DNA from: JBDTZF01 sp040005265
Lineage (GTDB): Bacteria; Verrucomicrobiota; Verrucomicrobiia; Chthoniobacterales; UBA10450
Assembly: GCA_040005265.1 (NCBI GenBank)
Contig: JBDTZF010000004.1
Location: 1 to 53,626 of the forward strand
DNA: 53,626 bases
Direction: 5' to 3'
The first letter of the stretch is position 1, and the number at the start of each line of letters is the position of its first letter. A program made the position numbers and the translations under genes. The notes under the pieces were generated by a model that saw nothing but the letters and a program-made list of their open reading frames with translations, was not told the origin of the DNA and ran no database searches. Below, one piece after another: positions 1-8,382 of this stretch.

Positions 1-79
1 CTGTCGAAAAGTCCCAGGACGCGCAGAAGCGGGTCCCTCCACGATCGAAATTCGAAAGTCGCCGATCGAAAATCGAAAA

Positions 80-784
80 TTATCTGTGCAAATCTGTGTC
101 CATCCGTGGCGCTACCTGTTGGCCTATCGCGTACTTCGGATTTTTTACCTGTTTGCGCACCGCAGCGAAGAGCCGGCTAATCCCAGTCTGGCTTGCATGG
201 TTGGCAATGAACGCCGGGATCGCGCCGCCGCTGTCGGTATAAACGGTATAGGTCGCGCGAGTCTTCGTTGCGCCATCGGGCTCAAGCAGCCACGCGCCAT
301 CACAAACTTTCACTCGTACCACACCTTTCTTTTCCGGCGGACCGAGATCATTGGCCTGTGTCCAGTTAGAGAGAAAGACCTGGCCATTCGCCACCGGCCA
401 GGTTTTTTTCCGAACCCTCAGTGTGTAATCGCGGTCGGCACAAATTTTTGGCGCGATTCGCTGATAACTAACAAGGGCGTCCGCCTCGCGTTTGATCAGC
501 CGGCATTCCACTGTGTAGGGCATGAAGTCGGGATAGTGTGAGATGTCATCGAGCACTGCGTCCACGGCCTGCGGGACCGCATCGATCGAGCCGGTAGCCC
601 TAAACTCGCGAAGCGGTGAATTTGGATGGGCCCGGCTGTAGATGGTGACCTCTTTGGTTTGGGCCGCGAGTTTCCAGCCTTCCTTCGTGTCGATCGAGCC
701 GGATGAGTCGATCCCGAAAATTCCGGGAACGGTCGCCGTCATCAGAAGGAACGGCATCAGCACGCGAAAAATGCGGCGTTGCAT
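80..784 (-). CDS. START/SRPBCC-fold lipid-binding protein, exported
   Basis: A 234-residue protein that looks like a START-domain (SRPBCC, polyketide-cyclase-like) lipid-binding protein. After MQRR comes a hydrophobic stretch of about 20 residues that reads as a signal peptide. The body carries the typical pattern: an early beta-strand/helix with DDISHYPDFMPYT near residues 79-91, a YQRIAPK strand, then DRDYTLRVRKKTW, and a long C-terminal helix (SRLFAAVRKQVKN). Such proteins hold hydrophobic ligands in a cavity; the ligand cannot be told. It is divergent from the regulator gene at 937. The last residues (PRMDTDLHR) and the stop codon come from a dispersed repeat also found near 32.3 kb, so the native C-terminus has probably been replaced. 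Function beyond the fold is unknown. Confidence 0.75.
   Translation of the reverse strand: MQRRIFRVLMPFLLMTATVPGIFGIDSSGSIDTKEGWKLAAQTKEVTIYSRAHPNSPLREFRATGSIDAVPQAVDAVLDDISHYPDFMPYTVECRLIKREADALVSYQRIAPKICADRDYTLRVRKKTWPVANGQVFLSNWTQANDLGPPEKKGVVRVKVCDGAWLLEPDGATKTRATYTVYTDSGGAIPAFIANHASQTGISRLFAAVRKQVKNPKYAIGQQVAPRMDTDLHR
81..110. repeat. CACGGATG-family dispersed repeat, copy 1
   Basis: The stretch reads TATCTGTGCAAATCTGTGTC followed by CATCCGTGG. It is related to the inverted repeat at 32325-32408 (CATCCGTGTTAATCTGTGG). It lies inside the 3' end of the START-domain gene and encodes its last residues and stop. Confidence 0.6.
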
Positions 785-841
785 CTATTATACTACGCGT
801 TTTCGCAGATTTGGCCATTGAGTGACGTCGAACCCGTGGGC

Positions 842-940
842 GAGTTAGCGATTGAGAGATTGAGTGATTGACGGAGATTAGGGTCGCAATGGCGCACTCT
901 CTCACTCACTAACCGGTTCAATCATTCATTCACTCAATGC
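842..940. repeat. GAGTTAGCGATT palindromic repeat, copy A
   Basis: About 95 bp with words such as GATTGAGTGATTGA on the left and TCAATCATTCATTCACTCAA on the right, which form an imperfect inverted repeat. A similar element, sharing the opening GAGTTAGCGATT, sits at 9787-9870. Copy A runs up to the ATG of the NtrC-type regulator, so it forms that gene's entire leader. Confidence 0.6.
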
Positions 941-2373
941 CTTTGCAGCCCACCATCCTCATTGTCGATGATGAGAAGCATACCCGCGACGGGCTGCGCC
1001 GGTTGTTGGAGGGTGATTACGATATTTATGTCGCCGCGGACATTGCCGGCGCGATCGATGTCCTGGAACGCGAGTCGATCGACCTCCTTCTTACCGACCT
1101 GCGCCTCGGCAGCGAAGACGGAATGGCGCTGATCGAACGAGTGTTGAAAATGCCGCACCCGCCCATCTGCATCATGATGACGGCATACGGCACGGTCGAT
1201 CTCGCGGTCGAGGCGATGAAACGCGGCGCTTACGACTTCGTGACCAAGCCGCTCAACCTCGATAAGGTGGAAATGCTGATCGGCCGCGCGTTGCAAAGCC
1301 GGAAACTGGAACAGGAAAACCGCACCTTGCGCCAGCAGGTGGACGAGCGTTTCGGCCTCGAAAACATCATCGGCGGATCGCAAGCGCTGCGCGAAGTGCT
1401 CGACACGATCCGCCAGGTCGCGCCTTCATCGGCCAACGTGTTGATTGAAGGCGAGAGCGGAACTGGCAAGGAATTGGCCGCGCACGCCATTCATAATTTG
1501 AGCCGGCGTAACAAGGCGAAATTTGTGACCGTCCATTGCGCGGCCCTTTCGCCGACGCTGCTGGAAAGTGAATTGTTCGGCCACGAAAAAGGAGCGTTCA
1601 CCGGCGCGCACGAACGGCGGATGGGGCGCTTCGAACAAGCCAATGGCGGCACAATTTTTCTCGATGAAGTTTCCGAGATCCCAACGAACACCCAGGTCAA
1701 ACTGCTCCGGGTCATCAGCGAAGAGCGCTCTTTCGAACGCGTGGGCGGCAATCAAACATTGCGGGCCGACGTGCGGCTTGTCGCTGCGACTAACAAGAAC
1801 CTCGAAACGCTGGTGCGCGAAGGCAAATTCCGGGACGATCTTTTCTTCCGGCTCAATGTCGTGCGCATCACCATGCCGCCGTTGCGCGATCGAAAAGAGG
1901 ATATTCCACTTCTGGTGCGCGCATTCGTGCGGCATTTTTCGAAAGCTAACGAAAAGCAGGTTGCCGATCTTACCGCCGACGCGATGAACGCCCTTCTCAT
2001 TTACAACTGGCCGGGCAACGTGCGCGAGTTGCGCACCGCGATCGAGCACGGCGTCGTCATGGCCAATAATCCAAAGATCGCCGTGCGCGATCTTCCTTCC
2101 GCTGTGCGAGAGGCGGCCGGCGGCACATTGCCCCGCGGCATCTCCGCCACAAAAGCGTTCGGTGAAAAATCGAGCCCTCTCGATATTCGCGAGACAGAGA
2201 AAAAGTTGATCATGCAGGCTCTTGCCGCGACAGATGGGAACGTGACTGCAGCAGCAAAAAAGCTTGGCATCAGCCGCCGAACCCTTCATCGAAAGATCAA
2301 CGAAATGAACGCGGCCAAATCCGAAACCTCAGTTCCGGAGGCCAGCGGGGAACAGAAGCAGCTTAACTCCTGA
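937..2373 (+). CDS. NtrC-family sigma-54-dependent response regulator
   Basis: A 478-residue three-domain response regulator. Residues 1-120 are a receiver domain: acidic VDDE near residue 10, phospho-acceptor Asp in LLTDLRLG, the MMTAYG Thr and TKP Lys. Residues ~140-375 are a sigma-54-interacting AAA+ domain with Walker A GESGTGKE, the GAFTGA loop that contacts sigma-54, and Walker B GGTIFLDE. The C-terminus has a Fis-type helix-turn-helix (TAAAKKLGISRRTLHRKI). It should activate promoters read by RpoN when phosphorylated by a partner histidine kinase. No kinase gene adjoins it; the nearest is at 52 kb. The GT39 gene follows four bases later, so the two are probably co-transcribed. The ATG directly abuts a repeat element and has no clear Shine-Dalgarno sequence. 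Confidence 0.95.
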   Translation: MPLQPTILIVDDEKHTRDGLRRLLEGDYDIYVAADIAGAIDVLERESIDLLLTDLRLGSEDGMALIERVLKMPHPPICIMMTAYGTVDLAVEAMKRGAYDFVTKPLNLDKVEMLIGRALQSRKLEQENRTLRQQVDERFGLENIIGGSQALREVLDTIRQVAPSSANVLIEGESGTGKELAAHAIHNLSRRNKAKFVTVHCAALSPTLLESELFGHEKGAFTGAHERRMGRFEQANGGTIFLDEVSEIPTNTQVKLLRVISEERSFERVGGNQTLRADVRLVAATNKNLETLVREGKFRDDLFFRLNVVRITMPPLRDRKEDIPLLVRAFVRHFSKANEKQVADLTADAMNALLIYNWPGNVRELRTAIEHGVVMANNPKIAVRDLPSAVREAAGGTLPRGISATKAFGEKSSPLDIRETEKKLIMQALAATDGNVTAAAKKLGISRRTLHRKINEMNAAKSETSVPEASGEQKQLNS

Positions 2374-2377
2374 AAAA

Positions 2378-4120
2378 ATGCCAGGCAGCGCAGAATTCAT
2401 CCAGCGGATGGTGCACACGTTCGAAACGGGCGAGCCCGCGGTGTGGATCCGTCGCGCCCTGATTGTGGCGGGGATCGGCGGTCTGTCACTTTTTTATCTC
2501 CTCCATGAATTTCGCGGGCTGGCTACCTCTCAGGCGATGGATCAGGCCCAGATTGGCCGGGAGATTGCGCGCGGACACGGCTGGCAAACACATCTGGCGC
2601 GGCCACTGGCGATCGGCCAATTGCTGTCGCACGGCAAGAACGTGCCCCAAAAAATTTGGTACGACACTTTCAATGCGCCATTACCGCCGCTGGTAAACGC
2701 AATCGCCCTTTTTCCCGTTAAGAATCATTTAAAAATGGGGCCGGCGGACACGATCTACGCCGGCGACAGGGCGATTGCGGCGATGTCGATCTTCCTTTTC
2801 CTGTGCTCGATTGTGGTGCTCTTTTTTGTCGCGCGCCGCCTCTTCGATCAACGCCTTGCGACGATGGCGTGCGCCCTGGTTTTGCTTGGCGACATGTTTT
2901 GGGAGTACTCGCTCTCCGGGTTGCCCCAAATGCTCCTGCTTTTTCTCTTTAACTGCACTGTTTATACGCTTCTTCGCGCGGTCGAGTCCCAGTCCGAAGG
3001 CGGCCGGGTCGGCGCCTGGCTTGCTTTGGCCGGTCTGGGGTTCGGACTTCTGGCTCTTAGCCACGCATTGACGATCTGGATTTTCGCGGCCGCCCTTATT
3101 TTTTGCGTCTTCTTCTTCCGCCCGCGGGGCTGGGCCGCTCTCATCATTTTCACAGTCTTCGCCGTTGTTTACTTTCCGTGGCTGATCCGGACCTACGCGA
3201 TCTGCGGCAACCCCGGCGGTCTCGCCATTTATTCCGCGCTCGACGGCATCGGCCACACTGAAACGGGATGGATGCGCCGAATCGGTTTCACTCTGGAAGG
3301 CGCAGGCCCGAAGGCTTTCCGCGACAAGATGGTGGGCAATTTTCTGATGCAATGGGGACAACTCTTCGGGTACCTTGGCTGGAGTGTGGTCGCTCTCGGG
3401 TTTTTTGCCGGGCTGCTCTACATTTTCAAACGGCCGCAGACCAGCATCATTCGCTGGATGATTCTGGCGATGTGGGGCGGTGCGGTCGCCGGCATGACCG
3501 TTTTCGGGATCAATCAGGAAGAAGGTGTCGCCGCTAACCAATTGCATCTGATCTTCGTTCCGCTCATGACCTGTTACGGCCTCGCCTACCTGCTCGTGCA
3601 GTGGAACTGGCTGGAGATTCACCTCCGCGCCGCGCGAATTGGATTCATCCTGCTCCTTTTCATCCTTTGCTCCGCGCCGACGCTATGCCGCCTGCCGGGC
3701 CTGAAGCCTCCGGAGCTTTACATCCATTGGCCGCCTTACATTCCGCCCTACATCGCAGTGCTGAATGGCTGGATGCAACCGAATGAAGTAACCGCCTCCG
3801 ACATGCCCTGGGCGGTGGCCTGGTATGCCGACCGGCGCGCCATCTATGTGCCGGAGACGGTCAAGGTGATGAGTGATCTCAGTGATTACGGAATGCTGGG
3901 GGGGCCGATCTACGGATTATATATGACTCCGATTAGCGGCAGCCAAAATAAAATGGAGGACATTTTGAAGGGCGAGTACAAGGAATGGGCGCCGGTCATT
4001 TCCCGGACGGTGAACCTCGAAACATTTCCTCTCAAGTGGGGCATCCTGCTCGGCTTGGAGAACGAATGTATTTTCCTGAGCGACCGCAATCGACAAGCAC
4101 CCTCCGCGCCTCCACCTTAA
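2378..4120 (+). CDS. GT39-like membrane glycosyltransferase (PMT/ArnT superfamily)
   Basis: A 580-residue polytopic membrane protein with roughly 10-12 hydrophobic segments. The first is near residues 25-45 (ALIVAGIGGLSLFYLLHEF); a large loop with MDQAQIGREIARGHGWQT follows, matching the first periplasmic loop of GT-C enzymes where an acidic residue binds the lipid-linked donor. The C-terminal ~110 residues are soluble. The architecture fits a GT39/ArnT-like transferase that moves a sugar from a polyprenyl carrier to a protein or lipid on the outer face of the membrane. The acceptor is unknown. It follows the sigma-54 activator by four bases. Confidence 0.8.
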   Translation: MPGSAEFIQRMVHTFETGEPAVWIRRALIVAGIGGLSLFYLLHEFRGLATSQAMDQAQIGREIARGHGWQTHLARPLAIGQLLSHGKNVPQKIWYDTFNAPLPPLVNAIALFPVKNHLKMGPADTIYAGDRAIAAMSIFLFLCSIVVLFFVARRLFDQRLATMACALVLLGDMFWEYSLSGLPQMLLLFLFNCTVYTLLRAVESQSEGGRVGAWLALAGLGFGLLALSHALTIWIFAAALIFCVFFFRPRGWAALIIFTVFAVVYFPWLIRTYAICGNPGGLAIYSALDGIGHTETGWMRRIGFTLEGAGPKAFRDKMVGNFLMQWGQLFGYLGWSVVALGFFAGLLYIFKRPQTSIIRWMILAMWGGAVAGMTVFGINQEEGVAANQLHLIFVPLMTCYGLAYLLVQWNWLEIHLRAARIGFILLLFILCSAPTLCRLPGLKPPELYIHWPPYIPPYIAVLNGWMQPNEVTASDMPWAVAWYADRRAIYVPETVKVMSDLSDYGMLGGPIYGLYMTPISGSQNKMEDILKGEYKEWAPVISRTVNLETFPLKWGILLGLENECIFLSDRNRQAPSAPPP

Positions 4121-4153
4121 AGTATCGCGCCGCGCGCGCTTTTTCGTCGGGTC

Positions 4154-5536
4154 ATGCAAAACAAAAAAATCTTCGGGACTGACGGCGTTCGCGGTGTAGC
4201 CAACGTCGAGCCGGTCACCGCCGAGACCGCCCTGAAACTCGGGCGAGCGGCGGCCCATGTTTTTACTCAGCTCAATCCCCGGACGATTCCAGCCGGAGCG
4301 CGACCGAAGATCGTGCTGGGCAAGGACACTCGCCTTTCCGGGTACATGCTCGAAAACGCGCTGGTCGCCGGGATCACTTCGCTCGGTGTCGATGTTCTCG
4401 TGATCGGGCCGTTGCCCACGCCCGGTGTCGCCTACATCACTCGCTCTCTTCGCGCCGATGCCGGCATCGTTCTCACCGCTTCGCACAATCCTTACGAAGA
4501 TAACGGCATCAAATTTTTCCGGCACGACGGTTACAAGCTCGACGATCAGATCGAAGAAAAAATCGAGCAGCTCGTTTTCACCGGCGAAATTGACGCCATC
4601 CGGCCGACCGCCGGAAAAATCGGCCGCGCCGCGCGCATCGACGACGCGCTCGGCCGCTACGTCGAATTCGCCAAGACCAGCTTTCCGAGAACCATGTCGC
4701 TCGAAGAATTGCGAGTGGTTGTCGATGTGGCCAACGGCGCGGCCTACAAATCGACACCGTGCATTCTGCGCGAGCTCGGAGCCGATGTCACCGTTATCCA
4801 CAATCAGCCGAGCGGGACGAACATCAACGACGGTTGTGGCAGCACGCACCCGGAAGAGATTCAGCGCGCCGTAAAATCGAGTGGCGCCAATATCGGCATT
4901 ACTCATGACGGCGACGCCGATCGCGTCATTCTTTGCGATGAGAAGGGTGAAATTGTCGATGGTGACGAGATCCTGGCCATCGCCGCGGTCGATCTTCTGC
5001 GCGGAAGTCAGCTTCGCGACAACACGCTGGTCGCGACGGTCATGAGCAATTTTGGACTCGACGAAACCCTCGCTGCTAATGGCGGCAAAGTGATTCGGAC
5101 AAAAGTGGGCGATCGTTATGTCATCGAGGAAATGATGAAACAAAATCTCAACCTTGGCGGCGAACAAAGCGGCCATCTCATCTTCCGCGATTTTACCACC
5201 ACTGGCGATGGCATCGTGAGCGCGCTCCAAATTTTGCGGATCATGCATCAAACCGGCCAGCCGTTGAGCAAGTTGAGAACTTGCCTGAAAAAATATCCGC
5301 AGGCCCAGCGCAATCTGGCGGTGAAAAATAAACCGCCGCTCTCCGAGCTTCCCGCCGTCATGAAACTCGTCGGCGAGGCGGAAAGAGAACTTTCCGGCAA
5401 AGGCCGCGTCCTGTTGCGCTACTCCGGCACCGAACCGAAAATTCGATTACTCATTGAAGGACGCGAGCTGGATAAGATCGACAAGCAAGCCGATCGTATC
5501 GCCGACGCCATTCAAAGCGCGATCGGCGCAAATTAG
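4154..5536 (+). CDS. glmM: Phosphoglucosamine mutase
   Basis: A 460-residue alpha-D-phosphohexomutase that converts glucosamine-6-phosphate to glucosamine-1-phosphate for UDP-GlcNAc, peptidoglycan and LPS synthesis in the cytoplasm. The N-terminus FGTDGVRG is the GlmM signature. The phosphoserine loop TASHNPYEDNGIKFF places the catalytic Ser at residue 110. The metal-binding loop is DGDADRV and the phosphate-binding loop near the C-terminus is RYSGTEPKIRLL. Length matches the family (445-465). The start codon was chosen because the FGTDG motif follows it by four residues. It is transcribed in the same direction as the GT39 gene upstream, 33 bases away, and followed by a repeat element before scpB. 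Confidence 0.96.
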   Translation: MQNKKIFGTDGVRGVANVEPVTAETALKLGRAAAHVFTQLNPRTIPAGARPKIVLGKDTRLSGYMLENALVAGITSLGVDVLVIGPLPTPGVAYITRSLRADAGIVLTASHNPYEDNGIKFFRHDGYKLDDQIEEKIEQLVFTGEIDAIRPTAGKIGRAARIDDALGRYVEFAKTSFPRTMSLEELRVVVDVANGAAYKSTPCILRELGADVTVIHNQPSGTNINDGCGSTHPEEIQRAVKSSGANIGITHDGDADRVILCDEKGEIVDGDEILAIAAVDLLRGSQLRDNTLVATVMSNFGLDETLAANGGKVIRTKVGDRYVIEEMMKQNLNLGGEQSGHLIFRDFTTTGDGIVSALQILRIMHQTGQPLSKLRTCLKKYPQAQRNLAVKNKPPLSELPAVMKLVGEAERELSGKGRVLLRYSGTEPKIRLLIEGRELDKIDKQADRIADAIQSAIGAN

Positions 5537-5557
5537 GCGCAATGTTTGAACGCGCCC

Positions 5558-5645
5558 TCATCCCGAAGGCACTATCTAGTCACAACGTTGTTATATTATT
5601 TGCGCGGTCCTTCGCTTCGCTCAGGATGACACGTATTATATTATT
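5558..5645. repeat. GCTTCGCTCAGGATGACA-type inverted repeat, glmM-scpB gap
   Basis: The left arm (TCATCCCGAAGG) and right arm (CCTTCGCTTCGCTCAGGATG) are roughly inverted, and the word TATATTATT occurs twice, the second time directly before the scpB ATG. The same kind of element occurs at 35948-36032 and a fragment at 12001-12030. It fills nearly the whole gap between glmM and scpB. Confidence 0.6.
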
Positions 5646-6350
5646 ATGACTTTGGTTCGTGTAATCGAAGCGCTTCTTTTCAGCGCTCACAAGCCGCTCG
5701 CGGTTAAGGAAATCGTCGACGCTCTGCGCGCCGCGGGTGCGGAGGACGAATTTTCGCCTAATGAATTTGCCAGGATCCGCGACGCCGAAGTGGCGGCCGC
5801 GCTGGAGCAGTTGAAAATCGAATATATCGAGCAGCAGCGCGCCTTCCAGTTGTTGGAAAAAGCGGAGGGCTGGCAGCTGGCCACCGATCCAAAATATGCG
5901 CAATGGGTTCGAGAACTTTTTCCCGCGCCCAAACCGGCCCGGCTTAGCGGGCCCGCGCTGGAGACCCTGGCTATCATCGCCTATCGACAGCCGATTACCC
6001 GCGCCGATGTCGAAGCTGTGCGCGGCGTAACCATCGACGGCGTTCTACAAACATTAATGGAACGCGGGCTGGTGAAAATCGCCGGCCGGGCGGAAATCCC
6101 TGGCAGGCCGCTTCTCTACGACACGACGCAATTCTTTCTCGATCACTTTGGTCTGCGCAATCTGGATGAGCTGCCGAATGTGGAGGAATTGCGCACTCGG
6201 CATTTGCCGACCGCTCCGCGCCCGGCGCCTGTCGACACAACGCCCGACGCGACCCAATCCAATTTGCCTCTATCAACGCCTGCTGCGACGCAGCCAGTTA
6301 GCGGCGGTTCACCTGAATCGGCCGCGCCGGATGGCGATTCGCGCGGCTGA
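5646..6350 (+). CDS. scpB: Segregation and condensation protein B
   Basis: A 234-residue ScpB. It is a kleisin-associated winged-helix protein that works with ScpA and SMC in chromosome condensation. The N-terminus LVRVIEALLFSAHKPL and the central GPALETLAIIAYRQPITRAD, followed by VRGVTIDGVLQTLMERGLVK, are the two signature winged-helix segments. Residues ~185-234 form a Pro/Thr/Ala-rich tail that looks unstructured and exceeds the core family length. scpA is not in the window. The ATG follows a repeat (TATTATATTATT) with no obvious Shine-Dalgarno sequence. Confidence 0.93.
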   Translation: MTLVRVIEALLFSAHKPLAVKEIVDALRAAGAEDEFSPNEFARIRDAEVAAALEQLKIEYIEQQRAFQLLEKAEGWQLATDPKYAQWVRELFPAPKPARLSGPALETLAIIAYRQPITRADVEAVRGVTIDGVLQTLMERGLVKIAGRAEIPGRPLLYDTTQFFLDHFGLRNLDELPNVEELRTRHLPTAPRPAPVDTTPDATQSNLPLSTPAATQPVSGGSPESAAPDGDSRG

Positions 6351-6380
6351 GGGCGATTGGGGTCAATCACCCCTACCTCC
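6351..6380. repeat. GGGCGATTG-GGTCAATC palindromic repeat, copy 1
   Basis: GGGCGATTGGGGTCAATCAC followed by CCCTACCTCC. The core is self-complementary (GATTG..CAATC). A near-identical copy is at 11542-11571. It begins right after the scpB stop codon and ends one base before the start codon of the next gene. Confidence 0.7.
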
Positions 6381-6381
6381 A

Positions 6382-7398
6382 ATGAAATTTTTCGCCCTTC
6401 CGATTTTCGCAATCGCGCTCGCCACATCGACATCGGCGGAGATTCGTCCGGAGAATTGCGCGAGGGCCGCAAAATACTTCGATCAGACACACGGCGTCTC
6501 GATGTTGGTGATGCAAAATGGTCGAATCGTTTTCGAACATTTCGCAAACGGCGGCATGGTCAACGGGCGATGGCCGATCTTCAGCGGCACAAAAAATTTC
6601 TGGGGCCTCGCCGCGCTTTGCGCAACACGCGACGGACTGATCAGGCTCGACGATCACGTGGCCGACACGATCACGGAATGGAAAGGCGATCCGCGCAAAT
6701 CGCAGATCACCGTCCGGCAGTTATTAAATCAGACCGATGGAATCGAAGACGCGCCGTTTTTGCATCGACAATCGATTCGCGATCGCAACGCGGTGGCCAT
6801 TCGGCTCCCTTCGATGGCTGCACCGGGCACACGGTTCATCTATGGCCCGAGTCATTTCCAGATCTTTCTGGAATTGCTGCATCGAAAGTTAAGCGGGCGC
6901 AGCGTGACGTCGTACTTTGAAGAAAACGTCGCCGGTCCGCTCGGGCTCGCCGCGCTAGAATACAAACGCGACGGGCGCGGCAATCCTCTGGTGGCCAGCG
7001 GATTCGAATTGACCGCGCGGGAATGGGCCCGGCTCGGCGAGCTGGTGCTGGGCAATGGCAGCTATCATGGACGGCAGGTTGTTCCGTCCGGGTTGTTGCG
7101 CGAAGCGCTTACCGGTTCGAGCGCAAATCCTTCTTACGGCCTGACCTTTTGGCTCAATCGACAAGCGCCCCACGGACGCGAGATCGACATCGAAAAGGAG
7201 CTCGATCTCAAATGGGAGCGAGCGCGCTGGATAGACATCTGCTTTTCCCGTGCCGCGCCATCCGACATGATCGTCGGCCTCGGGTCGGGTTATCAGCGCA
7301 TGTTCATTATCCCGTCGATAAATGCGATCATTGTGCGCCAGGGCCAGGACACGAAATTCTCCGACGCGCACTTTCTCCGATTAGTGCTCGGCCGGTAG
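6382..7398 (+). CDS. Beta-lactamase-fold serine hydrolase, exported
   Basis: A 338-residue protein with a signal peptide (MKFFALPIFAIALATSTSA) and the serine beta-lactamase/penicillin-binding fold of the beta-lactamase-related family. The nucleophile motif SxxK is FSGTKNFWG near residue 70; the second motif Tyr is in FIYGPSHFQ, where the usual YSN is altered; a region resembling VGLGSGYQRMFIIP is near the end. Members act as esterases, D-peptidases or carboxypeptidases; the substrate cannot be predicted. The reading frame stays open upstream into scpB, but the ATG at 6382 gives the signal peptide and is chosen. It may be co-transcribed with scpB. Confidence 0.85.
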   Translation: MKFFALPIFAIALATSTSAEIRPENCARAAKYFDQTHGVSMLVMQNGRIVFEHFANGGMVNGRWPIFSGTKNFWGLAALCATRDGLIRLDDHVADTITEWKGDPRKSQITVRQLLNQTDGIEDAPFLHRQSIRDRNAVAIRLPSMAAPGTRFIYGPSHFQIFLELLHRKLSGRSVTSYFEENVAGPLGLAALEYKRDGRGNPLVASGFELTAREWARLGELVLGNGSYHGRQVVPSGLLREALTGSSANPSYGLTFWLNRQAPHGREIDIEKELDLKWERARWIDICFSRAAPSDMIVGLGSGYQRMFIIPSINAIIVRQGQDTKFSDAHFLRLVLGR

Positions 7399-7440
7399 GT
7401 TTCGTCCGATCATCTCTAAGGAACGCAGGAAGGAAACCTT

Positions 7441-7520
7441 TTACAGAAGGCAACGAAGGTAACGGAGGGCTAGGCAGGAAGGAAATCCACATCCCTTTGT
7501 TTCCTTCGTTATCTTTTGTG
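7441..7520. repeat. Imperfect inverted repeat upstream of lemA
   Basis: The left arm CAGAAGGCAACGAAGGTAAC (7444-7463) pairs imperfectly with the right arm CCCTTTGTTTCCTTCGTTAT (7493-7512). It occupies the gap between the serine hydrolase and lemA and could fold into a long hairpin in RNA. Whether it acts as a terminator is not known; there is no T-run. Confidence 0.5.
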
Positions 7521-7586
7521 AAGAATCTTCGGCAGCGCCGCTGCTTGCGGTTGATCTAACTGCGCATATCCTTTCATCTCGATCTT

Positions 7587-8252
7587 ATGAATAAATTTGC
7601 GATCGGTTGCGGCGGTGTGTTGGTGATCCTGATTTTTGTCGCGTTCGTTGTCGGGCTCTTTCTCATGGGCACTTACAACCGGCTGGTCACGCTCGATCAG
7701 AACGTGAACAAGAAATGGGGCGACGTGCAGACCGTCTATCAGCGGCGCGCCGATTTAATTCCAAACCTGGTAAACACAGTGCAAGGCGCGGCCAATTTTG
7801 AGAAATCGACCTTGATCGAAATAACGAACGCGCGGGCGAGCGTCGGGCAGGTAAAGATCGATCCGAGCAAGGCGCCAACCGATCCGGCGCAGCTCGAGCA
7901 ATTCCAGGCGGCCCAGGCCCAGTTGGGCGGCGCCCTCTCGCGTTTGCTGGTGGTGGTCGAGCGGTACCCCGAGCTAAAGGCCAACCAAAATTTCCTGAGC
8001 TTGCAGGCGCAACTCGAAGGCACCGAAAACCGGATCTCAGTTGAGCGAAATAATTTCAACGGCGCCGTCCAGGAGTTCAATACTGCGGTGCGAGTTTTTC
8101 CCACGAACATGATCGCCGGGATGTTTGGGTTTTCGCCGAAGCCGTTCTTCAACGCCCAGGCCGGCGCGGATAAGGCGCCCACGGTGAATTTTGGTTTCGG
8201 CTCGCCGGTGCCGGCGCCCGCACCTTCCGCGGCGGCAACCGCGTCGCCGTAA
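7587..8252 (+). CDS. lemA: LemA family protein
   Basis: A 221-residue LemA. It has one N-terminal membrane segment (VLVILIFVAFVVGLFLMG) and the family hallmark YNRLVTLDQNVNKKWGDVQ, then RRADLIPNLVNTV and the later helices (YPELKANQNFLSLQAQLEG, then TENRISVERNNFN). A Pro/Ala-rich tail follows residue 195. LemA proteins are membrane-anchored helical bundles; the biochemical role is not settled. Two TPM-domain genes follow, which is the conserved lemA-TPM arrangement seen in many bacteria, so the three are likely one unit. Confidence 0.93.
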   Translation: MNKFAIGCGGVLVILIFVAFVVGLFLMGTYNRLVTLDQNVNKKWGDVQTVYQRRADLIPNLVNTVQGAANFEKSTLIEITNARASVGQVKIDPSKAPTDPAQLEQFQAAQAQLGGALSRLLVVVERYPELKANQNFLSLQAQLEGTENRISVERNNFNGAVQEFNTAVRVFPTNMIAGMFGFSPKPFFNAQAGADKAPTVNFGFGSPVPAPAPSAAATASP

Positions 8253-8276
8253 ATCATTGCACGCGCAGATCGACAA

Positions 8277-8382
8277 GGTGGATCGAGCAGTCGGCGCTCC
8301 GCCCGGTCGCGATCCCGGGGTGCTAGAATATGGCGGCGAAGCCGTATTAGTTGGCATCGCCCGGCGGAGCGGCCGATCCACC
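8277..8382. repeat. REP-like element with GGTGGATCG termini, copy 1
   Basis: A 106-bp element with inverted ends: GGTGGATCGAGCAG at the left and GGCGGAGCGGCCGATCCACC at the right, both with a nearby CGCTCCGCC-type word. A second copy in the opposite orientation is at 34869-34955; the ends match and the middles differ. It lies between lemA and the next gene and overlaps the predicted N-terminus of that gene. Confidence 0.75.

Noticed and set aside
1..79. Gene at the left edge
   Set aside because: The sequence is repetitive (GATCGAAAATCGAAA-like) with no supported frame.
785..936. Possible sigma-54 promoter near the NtrC-type gene
   Set aside because: No GG-N10-GC pattern with the TGGCAC/TTGC context was seen.
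1426..2289. Reverse-strand ORF of 287 codons opposite the NtrC-type gene
   Set aside because: A shadow of the AAA+ domain on the other strand, no motif.
2729..3622. Reverse-strand ORF of 297 codons opposite the GT39 gene
   Set aside because: Composition is charged and repetitive because it mirrors hydrophobic codons; no motif.
3917..5251. Long reverse-strand ORF of 444 codons opposite glmM
   Set aside because: It lies on the strand opposite a clear glmM gene and shows no recognisable motif; it results from the codon bias of the high-GC gene.
6148..6381. N-terminal extension of the serine hydrolase
   Set aside because: Lies within scpB; the signal peptide at 6382 fixes the start.
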